In this document: piece by piece, positions 41,546 to 49,804 of the stretch | How positions within the stretch are numbered: position 1 is the first letter of the stretch | Layout of the letters: every line of letters starts with the position of its first letter | From: Neomoorella stamsii | GTDB taxonomy: Bacteria; Bacillota; DSM-521; Neomoorellales; Neomoorellaceae | Assembly: GCF_002995805.1 (NCBI RefSeq) | Contig: NZ_PVXL01000025.1 | Coordinates: 1-64,000, forward strand | Reading direction: 5' to 3' | DNA: 64,000 nucleotides | Program-made: the position numbers and the translations under genes | The notes under the pieces: model-generated | Told to the model about the DNA's origin: nothing | Database searches by the model: none | What the model saw: the letters and a program-made list of their open reading frames with translations, nothing else

Positions 41546-41810
41546 TACCGGCCCTTGCCGGTCATTCCGGTGCTCATGAACTTGCGGCAGGAATTGGCGT
41601 CTCGACGTCGAAAATGGTGATAAAAAGCTTGGGCTTTTTGCTCAAGCGGGTCGCCAGGTGTGGTCACCCGGTGTTCCCGGCAGTGCAGGGGGGTGCTGCC
41701 ACAAGTGGCAAAGGTGCGTAGCAGCGGGGAGAGGCCCTCAGCCGGCGGCTAAAATCTGCTGCTACCGGCCTGTGGTTGGAGCCGGTTTAGCGGCCCAGGA
41801 GGTAAAAAAT
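41540..41810 (+). other. Unexplained GC-rich leader upstream of nadE
   Basis: About 270 bases without a gene that I can support. It has several internal pairings, for example GTAGCAG (about 41716) with CTGCTAC (about 41759), AGCC/GGCT and GAGAGGCCCTC in between. It could be a long structured leader or a decayed gene. No known riboswitch consensus was recognised. Confidence 0.4.
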
Positions 41811-42539
41811 ATGGATGCGGCCAAAATGGTAACGGAACTGGTAGCTTGGTTGCAGGAGGAGGTGCATAGGGCCGGTGCCCGGGGTGCGGTGGTGGGTTTA
41901 AGCGGCGGTATTGACTCCGCCGTAGTGGCGGCCCTCTGCCGGCGGGCTTTCCCTGATAATTGCCTGGGGTTGATCATGCCTTGCCACAGCGACCCGGCTG
42001 ATGCCGGGGATGCCCGGCTGGTGGCCCGGCATCTGGAACTACCGGTGGTTGAGGTGGTACTGGATGGCGTCTACGACCAGCTGGTACTGCTCCTGACGGG
42101 AAAACCCTACGCAGCCGGCCGGCGGAGCCTGGCCCTGGCCAACTTAAAGCCGCGCCTCAGGATGATGACCCTCTATTTCCATGCCAACGAGCGCAATTAC
42201 CTGGTCATTGGCACCGGCAATAGAAGTGAGCTGGCAGTGGGGTACTTTACCAAGTATGGCGACGGCGGTGTGGACCTGCTGCCCCTGGCCAACCTGGTGA
42301 AGTCCCAGGTAAGGGAGCTGGCCCGTTACTTAAGACTGCCGGAAAGGATTATTACTAAAGCCCCTTCAGCAGGGCTATGGGCCGGCCAGACTGATGAGGG
42401 CGAGATGGGCCTCACCTATGAAGTCCTGGACCATTATCTCCTGACGGGGGAAGCGCCGCCGGCGGCGAAAGAGAAAATAGAGGCCATGACCGCCTGCAGT
42501 GCCCACAAAAGGCGGCTGCCCCTGGTACCGCCATTTTAG
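41811..42539 (+). CDS. nadE: NAD synthetase (ammonia-dependent)
   Basis: 242 residues. The PP-loop ATP pyrophosphatase motif VVGLSGGIDSAVVAALC is followed by LGLIMPCHSDPADAGDARLVA, VIGTGNRSELAVGYFTKYGDGGVDLLPLANLVKSQV, and PSAGLWAGQTDEGEMGLTYE, the signature set of NadE. There is no glutaminase domain, so it uses ammonia. ATG 41811 follows AGGAGG by eight bases; the longer frame upstream lies in the leader. It completes NAD synthesis from nicotinate adenine dinucleotide. Confidence 0.93.
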   Translation: MDAAKMVTELVAWLQEEVHRAGARGAVVGLSGGIDSAVVAALCRRAFPDNCLGLIMPCHSDPADAGDARLVARHLELPVVEVVLDGVYDQLVLLLTGKPYAAGRRSLALANLKPRLRMMTLYFHANERNYLVIGTGNRSELAVGYFTKYGDGGVDLLPLANLVKSQVRELARYLRLPERIITKAPSAGLWAGQTDEGEMGLTYEVLDHYLLTGEAPPAAKEKIEAMTACSAHKRRLPLVPPF

Positions 42540-42584
42540 GCGCCAGTAACCCCGTTAAGCACGCGGCTAATCAGGCTGGGATTT

Positions 42585-43415
42585 TTAACGCCGCCCCCCG
42601 TCGCGGCGGCTGTAGGGCAGGGGCACGTACTGGACCGAAGGCCGGCGTCCGGCCGGCTGGGGATAGAATTCCATGAGCTGGTATATTTCCCGGGGCAAAC
42701 CGGTTTTCACCGGCAGCCCCATTTTTATTAACTGCTCCACGCCGATGGGATAGTCATGGGTCCAGCGGCCTTCACTTAAAATAGTGGCCAGTTCTTCGGC
42801 CTTCTGGCGCTCCATTTTTTCAGCCAGGAGTTCTACCAGGCTCTCCCGCACCTGCCGCATGGCCTTGCGGGCGATATCGCCCAGGATAAGGGTACGGTCG
42901 TCAATCTCATTTTTATCCTTTTCTTCGATAACCTTAAGGATCGAGGCCGCCGGGTACTCGCCCAGCTGGGGGTCGACGGGACCCAGGACAGCGTTTTCGT
43001 CCATGATGATTTCATCGGCTGCCAGGGCAATGAGGGTGCCGCCGGACATGGCATAGTGGGGTATGTAGACGGTTACCCTGGCCGGGTGTTTCAAAATGGC
43101 GTGGGCGATCTGCTCGGCTGCCAGGACCAGGCCGCCGGGAGTATGGAGGACCAGGTCAATGGGCATATCCTCGGGGGTTAGACGAATGGCCCGCAGGAGC
43201 TGCTCCGAATCTTCGATATTAATGTAGCGAGTAAGGGGAATGCCCAGGAAACTCAGAGCTTCCTGGCGGTGGATGAGGGTAATAAGACGCGAATTCTTCT
43301 TTCTTTCAAAGGTCCGGATGAGGTGCAGGCGGGCGGCTTCGATCCGCCGCTGGTGCAACATGGGTAAAAAGGCCGAGAGCAGGAAGATGATCCAGATGAT
43401 ACTCAGGAAATCCAC
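42585..43415 (-). CDS. Membrane-anchored Clp-fold (SDH/SppA-like) serine protease
   Basis: 276 residues. One N-terminal membrane helix (LSIIWIIFLLSAFLP) is followed by a Clp-type fold: IDLVLHTPGGLVLAAEQIA, VYIPHYAMSGGTLIALAADEI with the likely nucleophilic Ser, and AVLGPVDPQLGEYPA. It belongs to the SDH-type family related to SppA and ClpP, thought to degrade membrane peptides. The GTG at 43415 lies ten bases after GGAGG. The catalytic base is not obvious by eye. Confidence 0.8.
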   Translation of the reverse strand: MDFLSIIWIIFLLSAFLPMLHQRRIEAARLHLIRTFERKKNSRLITLIHRQEALSFLGIPLTRYINIEDSEQLLRAIRLTPEDMPIDLVLHTPGGLVLAAEQIAHAILKHPARVTVYIPHYAMSGGTLIALAADEIIMDENAVLGPVDPQLGEYPAASILKVIEEKDKNEIDDRTLILGDIARKAMRQVRESLVELLAEKMERQKAEELATILSEGRWTHDYPIGVEQLIKMGLPVKTGLPREIYQLMEFYPQPAGRRPSVQYVPLPYSRRDGGRR

Positions 43416-43834
43416 GGCCGGGGTACCTCCTTCTTATATTGAAGTCAGAAGCAGGAAGTCGGAAATCGGATTGCCTGTACGAATTGGCTGTGCCAGTTCC
43501 CGGTTTTAATTTTAAGCCAGGGCAGAATTACTACTCAGGCCAGGTCTGCTACTATTATTCCTTATTACCACCAGTATATGCCAATTCCGTTATTGAGGTA
43601 CCGGAATTTTCGTCGTTCACTATGGTCAATAAATTTGCGATAATGCCGAACAAATAGGGCTATGGTACAGCAGGAATACCAAAATTAATGGCGAATTTGT
43701 TTTAACGTAAGATACAGAACAGCATTTGATAATGCCGGATATAGCCAGCCGGGAGAGGGTAGCATTTGAGGGAGATTTATTGTATACTTAAAACATCGAA
43801 TTAGGTTCGGCTATATAGAACGGAGGCTGGCATA
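43416..43834. other. Intergenic region before the catabolic cluster
   Basis: About 420 bp, AT-richer than neighbours. It contains near-repeats such as GAAGTCAGAAG/GGAAGTCGGAAATCGG and GATAATGCCG twice (around 43641 and 43731), and a GTTC/GAAC half-site pair just before the IclR start. A promoter for iclR is probable but no convincing -35/-10 pair was found. Confidence 0.4.
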
Positions 43835-44644
43835 ATGGCAATAAAGGACCAGAATAATGCCTCGCGGATTCGCTCGGTGGCCAAGGCATTAATGATACTT
43901 GACCTGCTGGCCGCCAACCAGCGAGATATGTCCCTGGCAGAAATAGCTCGCGCAATGGACCTGCCCAAAAGCACCCTCCATGGTTTGTTAGCGACCATGC
44001 GGGATTTTGGATATTTGGAGCAGTCGCCCTTTGACGGCCGCTACCGTCTGGGGGTGCACCTTTTTGAAATCGGCAATATTGTGGCCAATAACTGGGACGT
44101 CCGCAAAGTAGCCGGCCCCTATATACAGAAACTGGTAGACGAACTGGGAGAGACAGTCCACCTGGTGATCCTCGATAAGGGGGAAGTACTTTATATTGAT
44201 AAGCGGGAAAGCCAGCAGTCCCTGCGGATTGTTTCCCAGGTAGGGATGCGCCTGCCGGCCCACTGTACCGGCGTGGGCAAAGTACTGCTGGCCTACCTGC
44301 ACCCCAGCGAAGTGAAGCGCATCATTGCCACAAAAGGCCTACCCCGCTACACCCGTCATACCATCACCGACCCGCGCCGGCTGGAGGCAGAATTGGAAAA
44401 GATCCGGGCGGCAGGGTATGCCGTAGATAATGAGGAAATTATGGACAGTCTCCGTTGCGTTGCTGCTCCGATAAGGGACCATAATGGCAAAGTATGTGCT
44501 GCGATTAGCGTAGCTGGCCCGGTGGCGCGGCTGGAAGGGGAGAGGTTCCAGCTGGCCATAGAACTGGTCACCCGGACGGCAGCGGAGATTTCGACCGGGC
44601 TGGGTTACCGGCCTGCTGCAGGAAGTGATGCCAGTGGAGCTTAG
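43835..44644 (+). CDS. IclR-family transcriptional regulator
   Basis: 269 residues. The N-terminal winged HTH (VAKALMILDLLAANQRDMSLAEIARAMDLPKSTLHGLLATM) is followed by the IclR effector domain (VHLVILDKGEVLYIDKRESQQSLRIVSQVGMRLPAHCTGVGKVLLAYL, and ISVAGPVARL at the end). IclR proteins typically control catabolic operons for small or aromatic acids. The ATG follows ACGGAGGC. It is the first gene of a seven-gene run on the same strand, overlapping the next gene, so it likely controls it. Confidence 0.92.
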   Translation: MAIKDQNNASRIRSVAKALMILDLLAANQRDMSLAEIARAMDLPKSTLHGLLATMRDFGYLEQSPFDGRYRLGVHLFEIGNIVANNWDVRKVAGPYIQKLVDELGETVHLVILDKGEVLYIDKRESQQSLRIVSQVGMRLPAHCTGVGKVLLAYLHPSEVKRIIATKGLPRYTRHTITDPRRLEAELEKIRAAGYAVDNEEIMDSLRCVAAPIRDHNGKVCAAISVAGPVARLEGERFQLAIELVTRTAAEISTGLGYRPAAGSDASGA

Positions 44645-45440
44645 GGAATATCTCTTTGCCCCCCTGGAGGGGCATACCCTGGCCTTTGCCATCACCGCCC
44701 GGGAAAGGGGGATATTCTCCGGGGCAGCCCGGCTACAAGAGCTGGCCGGTGAGCTGGGACTTAAGGTTACCTGGATAGCCCCCGAGGGTTATGCCCTGGA
44801 AACGGGAAGCTGCGTTTTCCGGGGCAGAGGAGGGGCTCAGGAGATTATCCGGGCTGAAGAAATGCTCCTGGGGGTCATCGGTAAGCCCTCCGGGGTGGCC
44901 TCGGCGGCGGCTAATTTTGTCCGGCAGGCCAGGGGGCGGATAAAAGTCGTCTGCGGCGCCTGGAAAAAGGTAGCTCCGGAAATAAGGGGCGAGTTGCGCC
45001 AGGCCATCGCCACCGGTGGTGCCGGTATCCGCATTACCGATCGCCCCTTTATCTACCTGGATAAAAATTACGTCCGCCTCCTGGGAGGCGTCGAGCCGGC
45101 GGTGAGCCGGGCGCGAGCCTATGACCCGGAGCGGGTGATCGCTGTGCAGGTCCGCGGGGAGGGCCGGCCCATCGCTGGTGAAGCGGAGGCGGCAGTAAGG
45201 GCCGGGGCAGGAATTATCATGGTAGACACCGGCCGTTTGGAGGACCTGGCAACAGTGGTGACAGCAGCACAGCAAGGCGGCTGGCGGGAAAAAGTAAAAC
45301 TCGCCTTTGCCGGCGGCGTCACGCCGGCAGGCCTGGAGGAGGTAATTGCCGCCGGGGCGGATATCGTCGATGTCGGCCGGGCCATTATCGATGCGCCGCT
45401 GCTAGATTTAAGCCTGGATGTGGAAGGGATTTTTCTATAA
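44625..45440 (+). CDS. Divergent NadC-like (quinolinate PRTase fold) protein
   Basis: 271 residues. The C-terminal barrel is NadC/ModD-like: VRAGAGIIMVDTGRLEDLATV and VKLAFAGGVTPAGLEEVIAAGADIVDVGR. The N-terminal region has EEMLLGVIGKPSGVASAAANFV. The canonical NadC motif with TRKT and GGGxxHRxGLxD is changed (GAWKKVAPEIRGELRQAIAT, then GGAGIRITDRPFIYLDKNYV), so it may not make nicotinate mononucleotide. The start is one of GTG 44625, ATG 44628 or GTG 44634. It sits in the operon beside a molybdopterin-binding-domain protein; ModD-like or cofactor-related roles are possible. Confidence 0.7.
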   Translation: MMPVELREYLFAPLEGHTLAFAITARERGIFSGAARLQELAGELGLKVTWIAPEGYALETGSCVFRGRGGAQEIIRAEEMLLGVIGKPSGVASAAANFVRQARGRIKVVCGAWKKVAPEIRGELRQAIATGGAGIRITDRPFIYLDKNYVRLLGGVEPAVSRARAYDPERVIAVQVRGEGRPIAGEAEAAVRAGAGIIMVDTGRLEDLATVVTAAQQGGWREKVKLAFAGGVTPAGLEEVIAAGADIVDVGRAIIDAPLLDLSLDVEGIFL

Positions 45441-45556
45441 ACGGAAGCATAACATTTTCCTGTATATTCCAACTCAAGCAAATTATACACCAGCCTGTTG
45501 GCATCATATGGCAATCTAAGCCTGGTCAAATACTGTGAGAAGGGGGGGATTACCCC

Positions 45557-46477
45557 GTGGAATGGGACTTGCTGGAGAAAACGACCTTCTGGATCGATAA
45601 CATTGAACTAACCGCCGCCGACCTGGGCCAGGTGGCCGCGGCAGCAGCCGCCGCCCTGGAACTACCAGCTCAGGAAGTAATGGTGGTGGACGTCCGGCCG
45701 GGCCTGGTGGCCTTTGATATCCTGCGACGCCGGGTGCGGGCGGAAGCAGTAGCCGGCAAGGAGAAGGAAATCTTAAGGCGCCTGGCGGAGCTGCCGGGGG
45801 TAACTTTAAGGCCGGGGGCTGCCGTCCATTCCGAAGGGGTCCTGGGGCTCATTGCCCTGGATCCGGGAGAAGCGGCCCGGGTGCTGGCAGAATCAACCCG
45901 CATGGCCCGGGGTATCAGCCAGGCTGTTGCCCGGCGAGCCATGGTTTTTGCTTCCGGAGCCGAAGTTATAGCCGGGAAAATCAAAGATACCAATTCACCT
46001 TATATTATAGCGGCCCTGGAAAAAGCAGGCTACCAGGCGAGTTTCGGCGGTATCCTGGAGGATGACGCCATAACAGCGGCCAACCGCCTGGAAGGGGCCC
46101 TGGAAGAAGGCTATGGATTGCTGATCACCACCGGGGGCGTCGGGGCCGAGGACAAGGACTTCAGCATTGAAGCCATCTTACGCCTGGACCCGGAGGCCTG
46201 TACCCCCTGGATCTTGAAGTTTAAACCTGATTATAACCGTCACCATAAAGAAGGGGTACGCATTGCTGTGGGCAGGGTAGGTATAGCTTACCTGGTGGCC
46301 CTGCCCGGTCCCCATGAAGAAGCCAGGCTGGGCTGTGACCGGCTGCTTGCAGGCCTGGAACAAGGGCTGGAGACAGGCACCCTGGCAGAATATATAGCCG
46401 GCGCTCTACGGGAACGCTGGCGCAACGTAATGAAAGAAGGAGGACATGAACATGGATTACCAGGGCATTGCCACTGA
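45557..46477 (+). CDS. MoCF-biosynthesis/CinA-like domain protein
   Basis: 306 residues. The N-terminal 150 residues are a predicted alpha/beta domain (LELPAQEVMVVDVRPGLVAFD) of unknown family. The C-terminal half is a molybdopterin-binding (MoaB/MogA/CinA) fold: GAEVIAGKIKDTNSPYIIAAL, then EDDAITAANRLEGALEEGYGLLITTGGVGAEDKDF and LVALPGPHEEARLG. It starts at GTG 45557 after GAGAAGGGGGG. It overlaps the hydratase gene. A role in preparing a pterin cofactor or nucleotide is inference. Confidence 0.72.
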   Translation: MEWDLLEKTTFWIDNIELTAADLGQVAAAAAAALELPAQEVMVVDVRPGLVAFDILRRRVRAEAVAGKEKEILRRLAELPGVTLRPGAAVHSEGVLGLIALDPGEAARVLAESTRMARGISQAVARRAMVFASGAEVIAGKIKDTNSPYIIAALEKAGYQASFGGILEDDAITAANRLEGALEEGYGLLITTGGVGAEDKDFSIEAILRLDPEACTPWILKFKPDYNRHHKEGVRIAVGRVGIAYLVALPGPHEEARLGCDRLLAGLEQGLETGTLAEYIAGALRERWRNVMKEGGHEHGLPGHCH

Positions 46478-47225
46478 ACTCCTGGCAGCAGAAGCCAGCT
46501 GCCGGCCCATTGAGCCGCTGACCGCTACTTATCCGGATTTAACGGTAGAGGATGCCTACCGCATCCAGCTGGCCGGCATTGAGATAAAGAAAGCGCGGGG
46601 CAGCAAGGTTATTGGTAAAAAGATCGGCCTGACGAGCAAGGCCATGCAGCAACTCCTGGGGGTCAATGAACCCGACTACGGGCACCTGCTGGATAACATG
46701 CTACTCCTGGAGGGAGAGCCCTGCCGGCGGGAGGAACTCCTTTTACCGCGGGTGGAGGGGGAACTGGCCTTTATCTTAAAGGACACCCTCAAAGGCCCGG
46801 GGGTAACCATTGCCGACGTATTCCGGGCCACGGAAGGCATCATGCCTGCCTTTGAGATTGTCGACAGCCGCATCCGCGACTGGAAGATCAAGCTCCCGGA
46901 TACCATTGCCGACAACGCCTCCAGCGCCCGCTTGGTCCTGGGTAGCCGCATGGTTCCCATCAAAGACTTGGACCTGCGCCTCATCGGCATGGTGCTGGAG
47001 AAGAATGGAGAAGTGGTCAGTAGCGGCGCCGGTGCTGCTGTCTGGGGGCACCCGGCGGCGGCAGTGGCCTGGCTGGCCAATAAACTAGCTGCCTTTGACA
47101 TCGCCCTGGAGGCCGGCGAAATCATCCTTTCCGGTGCCGTCACGGCAGCTGAAAACGCCAGCGCCGGCGATGTCTTCACCGTTTCTTTCCACGGCCTGGG
47201 CAGCCTGAGCCTGAAATTTGTATAG
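46452..47225 (+). CDS. 2-oxopent-4-enoate hydratase (2-keto-4-pentenoate hydratase)
   Basis: 257 residues. Recognisable are KVIGKKIGLTSKAMQQLLGVNEPDYGHLLDNM, ELAFILKDTLKGPGVTIADV, IMPAFEIVDSRI, DNASSARLVLGS and VSSGAGAAVWGHPAAAVAWLANKL, the MhpD/FAH-type hydratase pattern with the metal-binding Glu residues. It adds water to 2-hydroxypenta-2,4-dienoate giving 4-hydroxy-2-oxovalerate. ATG 46452 is eight bases after AAGGAGG; ATG 46446 is too close. It heads the hydratase-dehydrogenase-aldolase trio of the meta-cleavage lower pathway. Confidence 0.9.
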   Translation: MDYQGIATELLAAEASCRPIEPLTATYPDLTVEDAYRIQLAGIEIKKARGSKVIGKKIGLTSKAMQQLLGVNEPDYGHLLDNMLLLEGEPCRREELLLPRVEGELAFILKDTLKGPGVTIADVFRATEGIMPAFEIVDSRIRDWKIKLPDTIADNASSARLVLGSRMVPIKDLDLRLIGMVLEKNGEVVSSGAGAAVWGHPAAAVAWLANKLAAFDIALEAGEIILSGAVTAAENASAGDVFTVSFHGLGSLSLKFV

Positions 47226-47288
47226 CATGGGCGCTGTTGCTGGCCGGCAAAGCCCGGCCGTGAATAAATGTTAAAAGGAGATGTGACA

Positions 47289-48164
47289 GTGGATAAAATT
47301 AAAGTGGCCGTCATCGGCCCGGGGAATATCGGTTCCGACTTGATGTACAAGATCCTGCGCAGCCGGCACCTGGAGATGGCCCTGATGACCGGCATTATCG
47401 AATCCGAAGGCATCAAACGAGCGCGCGGGCTAGGCATCAAGACCTCCACCGCAGGCGTCCAGGCTGTCCTGGAGGATAAAGACATAAAAATAGTCTTCGA
47501 CGCCACCGGGGCCAAACCCCACCTGCAGCACGCCCCTCTTTTAAAAGAGGCCGGTAAAATCGCCATTGACCTGACGCCGGCCGCCGTCGGCCCCTATGTC
47601 GTGCCCTGTGTCAACCTGGACCAGGTCAAGGCTGAGCCCAATCTCAATATGGTCACCTGCGGCGGCCAGGCCACGGTGCCCATAGTCTATGCCATCAACC
47701 GCGCGGCGGGTGCCAGGTATGCCGAGATTGTAGCCTGCATTGCTTCGAAAAGCGCCGGGCCAGGCACGCGCCAGAATATCGATGAATTCACCCAGACGAC
47801 GGCTAAAGCCCTTACCGTTGTGGGCGGGGCCCAAAAAGGCAAGGCTATTATTATCCTGAACCCGGCCGAGCCGCCCATTATGATGACCAATACTGTTTAC
47901 GTAGAGGTAGAGCGACCGGACGAGCAGGCCATCCGGGCCTCGGTAGAGGCCATGGTGAAGGAAATCCAGAGTTACGTACCGGGTTACCAGCTCCGGGTAC
48001 CGCCCCTGCTGGACGGGAACAAAGTAACGACTATTATCCAGGTGGAAGGGGCCGGCGATTTCCTGCCAAAGTACTCCGGCAATCTTGATATTATTACCTC
48101 CGCAGCCGTGGCCGTAGCGGAAAAACTGGCCCAAAAGATTTTAGCAGGGGAAGTGGCAGCATGA
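47289..48164 (+). CDS. Acetaldehyde dehydrogenase (acylating)
   Basis: 291 residues. The NAD-fold starts [19 protein letters not shown]; the catalytic Cys is in [18 protein letters not shown], and the [23 protein letters not shown] and [16 protein letters not shown] stretches match MhpF/DmpF. It turns acetaldehyde into acetyl-CoA in complex with the aldolase, with substrate channelling in known pairs. GTG 47289 is seven bases after AAAGGAG. Its stop overlaps the aldolase start (ATGA). Confidence 0.93.
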   Translation: MDKIKVAVIGPGNIGSDLMYKILRSRHLEMALMTGIIESEGIKRARGLGIKTSTAGVQAVLEDKDIKIVFDATGAKPHLQHAPLLKEAGKIAIDLTPAAVGPYVVPCVNLDQVKAEPNLNMVTCGGQATVPIVYAINRAAGARYAEIVACIASKSAGPGTRQNIDEFTQTTAKALTVVGGAQKGKAIIILNPAEPPIMMTNTVYVEVERPDEQAIRASVEAMVKEIQSYVPGYQLRVPPLLDGNKVTTIIQVEGAGDFLPKYSGNLDIITSAAVAVAEKLAQKILAGEVAA

Positions 48165-49180
48165 AAAACTCCAAGTTTATCCACCTGGTAGATACAACTT
48201 TACGCGACGGCAGCCATGCCGTAAGCCACCAGTTCACGGCGGAGCAAATTGCCGCCATTGCCGGCGGCTTGGACGCAGCCGGAGTGGAATATATAGAAGT
48301 TTCCCATGGCGATGGCCTGGCCGGTTCTTCCTATAACTACGGTTGGGCGTTGTTAAGCGACGAAGGAATGCTCAAGGCGGCGGCCGGGGCTATTAAAAAA
48401 AGCAACCTGACAGTCCTGCTCCTGCCGGGCATCGGTACCCAGGAAGACTTAGAAATGGCGGCTCATTATGGCGCGAAAGCCGTAAGGGTCGCCACCCATG
48501 TTACCGAAGCTGACATTGGCGAGCAGCATATAGGCATGGCCAAAAAGCTGGGGATGCAGGCTTTCGGTTTCTTGATGATGTGCCACATGGCACCGCCAGA
48601 AAAGGTGGTCGAGCAGGCCAAACTCTTTGAATCTTACGGGGTTGATTTTATCTATGTGGCCGATTCTGCCGGGGCCATGCTACCGGAAGATGTCAAAGCC
48701 CGGGTGGGTGCCGTGGTCGAAGCAGTAAAAGTACCTGTCGGGTTCCATGCCCACAACAACCTGACCATGGCTACGGCCAATGCCCTGGCGGCGGTAGAGG
48801 CCGGTGCGACTTTCCTGGACGGTGCCTGTCGTGGCCTGGGGGCCGGTGCCGGCAACGCCCAGACCGAGGCCCTGGTAGGCGTGCTGGAGAAGCTGGGCTA
48901 CCAGACGGGTGTCGATTTCTACAAGATTATGGATGTGGCCGAGGATATCGTCGAACCCATCATGCACCGGCCCCAAGTGGTGCGCAACGCACCCTTGATG
49001 CTGGGCTATGCCGGTGTCTACTCTAGTTTCCTCTTGCACACCTACCGGGCGGCCGAGAAATTCAACCTCGACCCCCGGGACATCCTGGTAGAGCTGGGAA
49101 GGAGGCGGATGGTCGGCGGCCAGGAAGATATGATTGTCGACGTGGCTTACCAGCTTGCACAGAAGAGGGGAGGGGCTTAA
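48161..49180 (+). CDS. 4-hydroxy-2-oxovalerate aldolase
   Basis: 339 residues. The DRE-TIM barrel metal-binding motif [54 protein letters not shown], and [44 protein letters not shown] identify MhpE/DmpG. It cleaves 4-hydroxy-2-oxovalerate to pyruvate and acetaldehyde. ATGA overlap with the dehydrogenase supports the known bifunctional complex. In this setting the products enter acetyl-CoA metabolism. Confidence 0.95.
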   Translation: MKNSKFIHLVDTTLRDGSHAVSHQFTAEQIAAIAGGLDAAGVEYIEVSHGDGLAGSSYNYGWALLSDEGMLKAAAGAIKKSNLTVLLLPGIGTQEDLEMAAHYGAKAVRVATHVTEADIGEQHIGMAKKLGMQAFGFLMMCHMAPPEKVVEQAKLFESYGVDFIYVADSAGAMLPEDVKARVGAVVEAVKVPVGFHAHNNLTMATANALAAVEAGATFLDGACRGLGAGAGNAQTEALVGVLEKLGYQTGVDFYKIMDVAEDIVEPIMHRPQVVRNAPLMLGYAGVYSSFLLHTYRAAEKFNLDPRDILVELGRRRMVGGQEDMIVDVAYQLAQKRGGA

Positions 49181-49183
49181 GCT

Positions 49184-49804
49184 TTGAAGGTAGTCAATTT
49201 ATTGGCGGCAGTCGATGCCGGAAAGTGCCGGGGCTGTAAAACCTGCGAGAAGGTCTGCCCGGTGCTGGCGATCAAGGTGGTGAACCGGAAAGCCGTTGTC
49301 GACGCAGAACGCTGCCGCGGCTGTGCCGCCTGCGAGCAGCGCTGCCCGGACTACGCCATTACCATGGTGAAGCGGGAGCAGCCGGTTGTGGTTAAAGTCG
49401 ACGTAAGCGCCGTTGACTATGAGCAGGTGGAAGATCTATGCCGTCGAGCCAGGCTGAACCCGGAGCAGATCATCTGCTACTGCACCGCCACGCGGGCGGA
49501 AGAAGTTGCCGCCGCCATTTTGCAGGGGGCGAGGTCCCCGGAAGAGATTTCTTTCCTCACGGGGGCCCGTACTGGTTGCAAGGTGGAATGCATCCAGCCC
49601 ATCTTGCGCCTTCTGGAAGCAGCCGGCATTAAACCGGAACCACCTAAAGACGGCTGGCAGTGGTACGGCCGTACGGTAACGGTGTGGGAGATACCCGAGG
49701 AAGTTAAGCACAAGTATGCTACCCGCGGCTTTTACTTTGACGAGGACATTAAACTTTTGGACCGGGTAGTGGCAGCACCTGTACAGGGAAGGAGGGATTC
49801 CTGA
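49184..49804 (+). CDS. Ferredoxin-BFD fusion iron-sulfur protein
   Basis: 206 residues. Residues of about 10-65 hold two [4Fe-4S] motifs (CRGCKTCEKVCPVLAI and CRGCAACEQRCPDYAI). Residues of about 95-150 resemble a BFD-like [2Fe-2S] domain (IICYCTATRAEEVAAAI, then ARTGCKVECIQPIL). It probably shuttles electrons for a redox step of this pathway. The TTG start at 49184 follows GAGGGGAGGGG. It is coupled to the next gene (TGATG). Confidence 0.82.
   Translation: MKVVNLLAAVDAGKCRGCKTCEKVCPVLAIKVVNRKAVVDAERCRGCAACEQRCPDYAITMVKREQPVVVKVDVSAVDYEQVEDLCRRARLNPEQIICYCTATRAEEVAAAILQGARSPEEISFLTGARTGCKVECIQPILRLLEAAGIKPEPPKDGWQWYGRTVTVWEIPEEVKHKYATRGFYFDEDIKLLDRVVAAPVQGRRDS

Noticed and set aside
41540-41810. 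Reading the nadE leader as a second selenoprotein (CS-TGA-TCG near 41572)
   Set aside because: The flanking residues match no known family, no start codon with ribosome site is present, and no SECIS-like hairpin was seen at the right distance.
44625-45440. Calling this gene nadC
   Set aside because: The quinolinate-binding motif is not conserved and the context is catabolic; only the fold assignment is safe.
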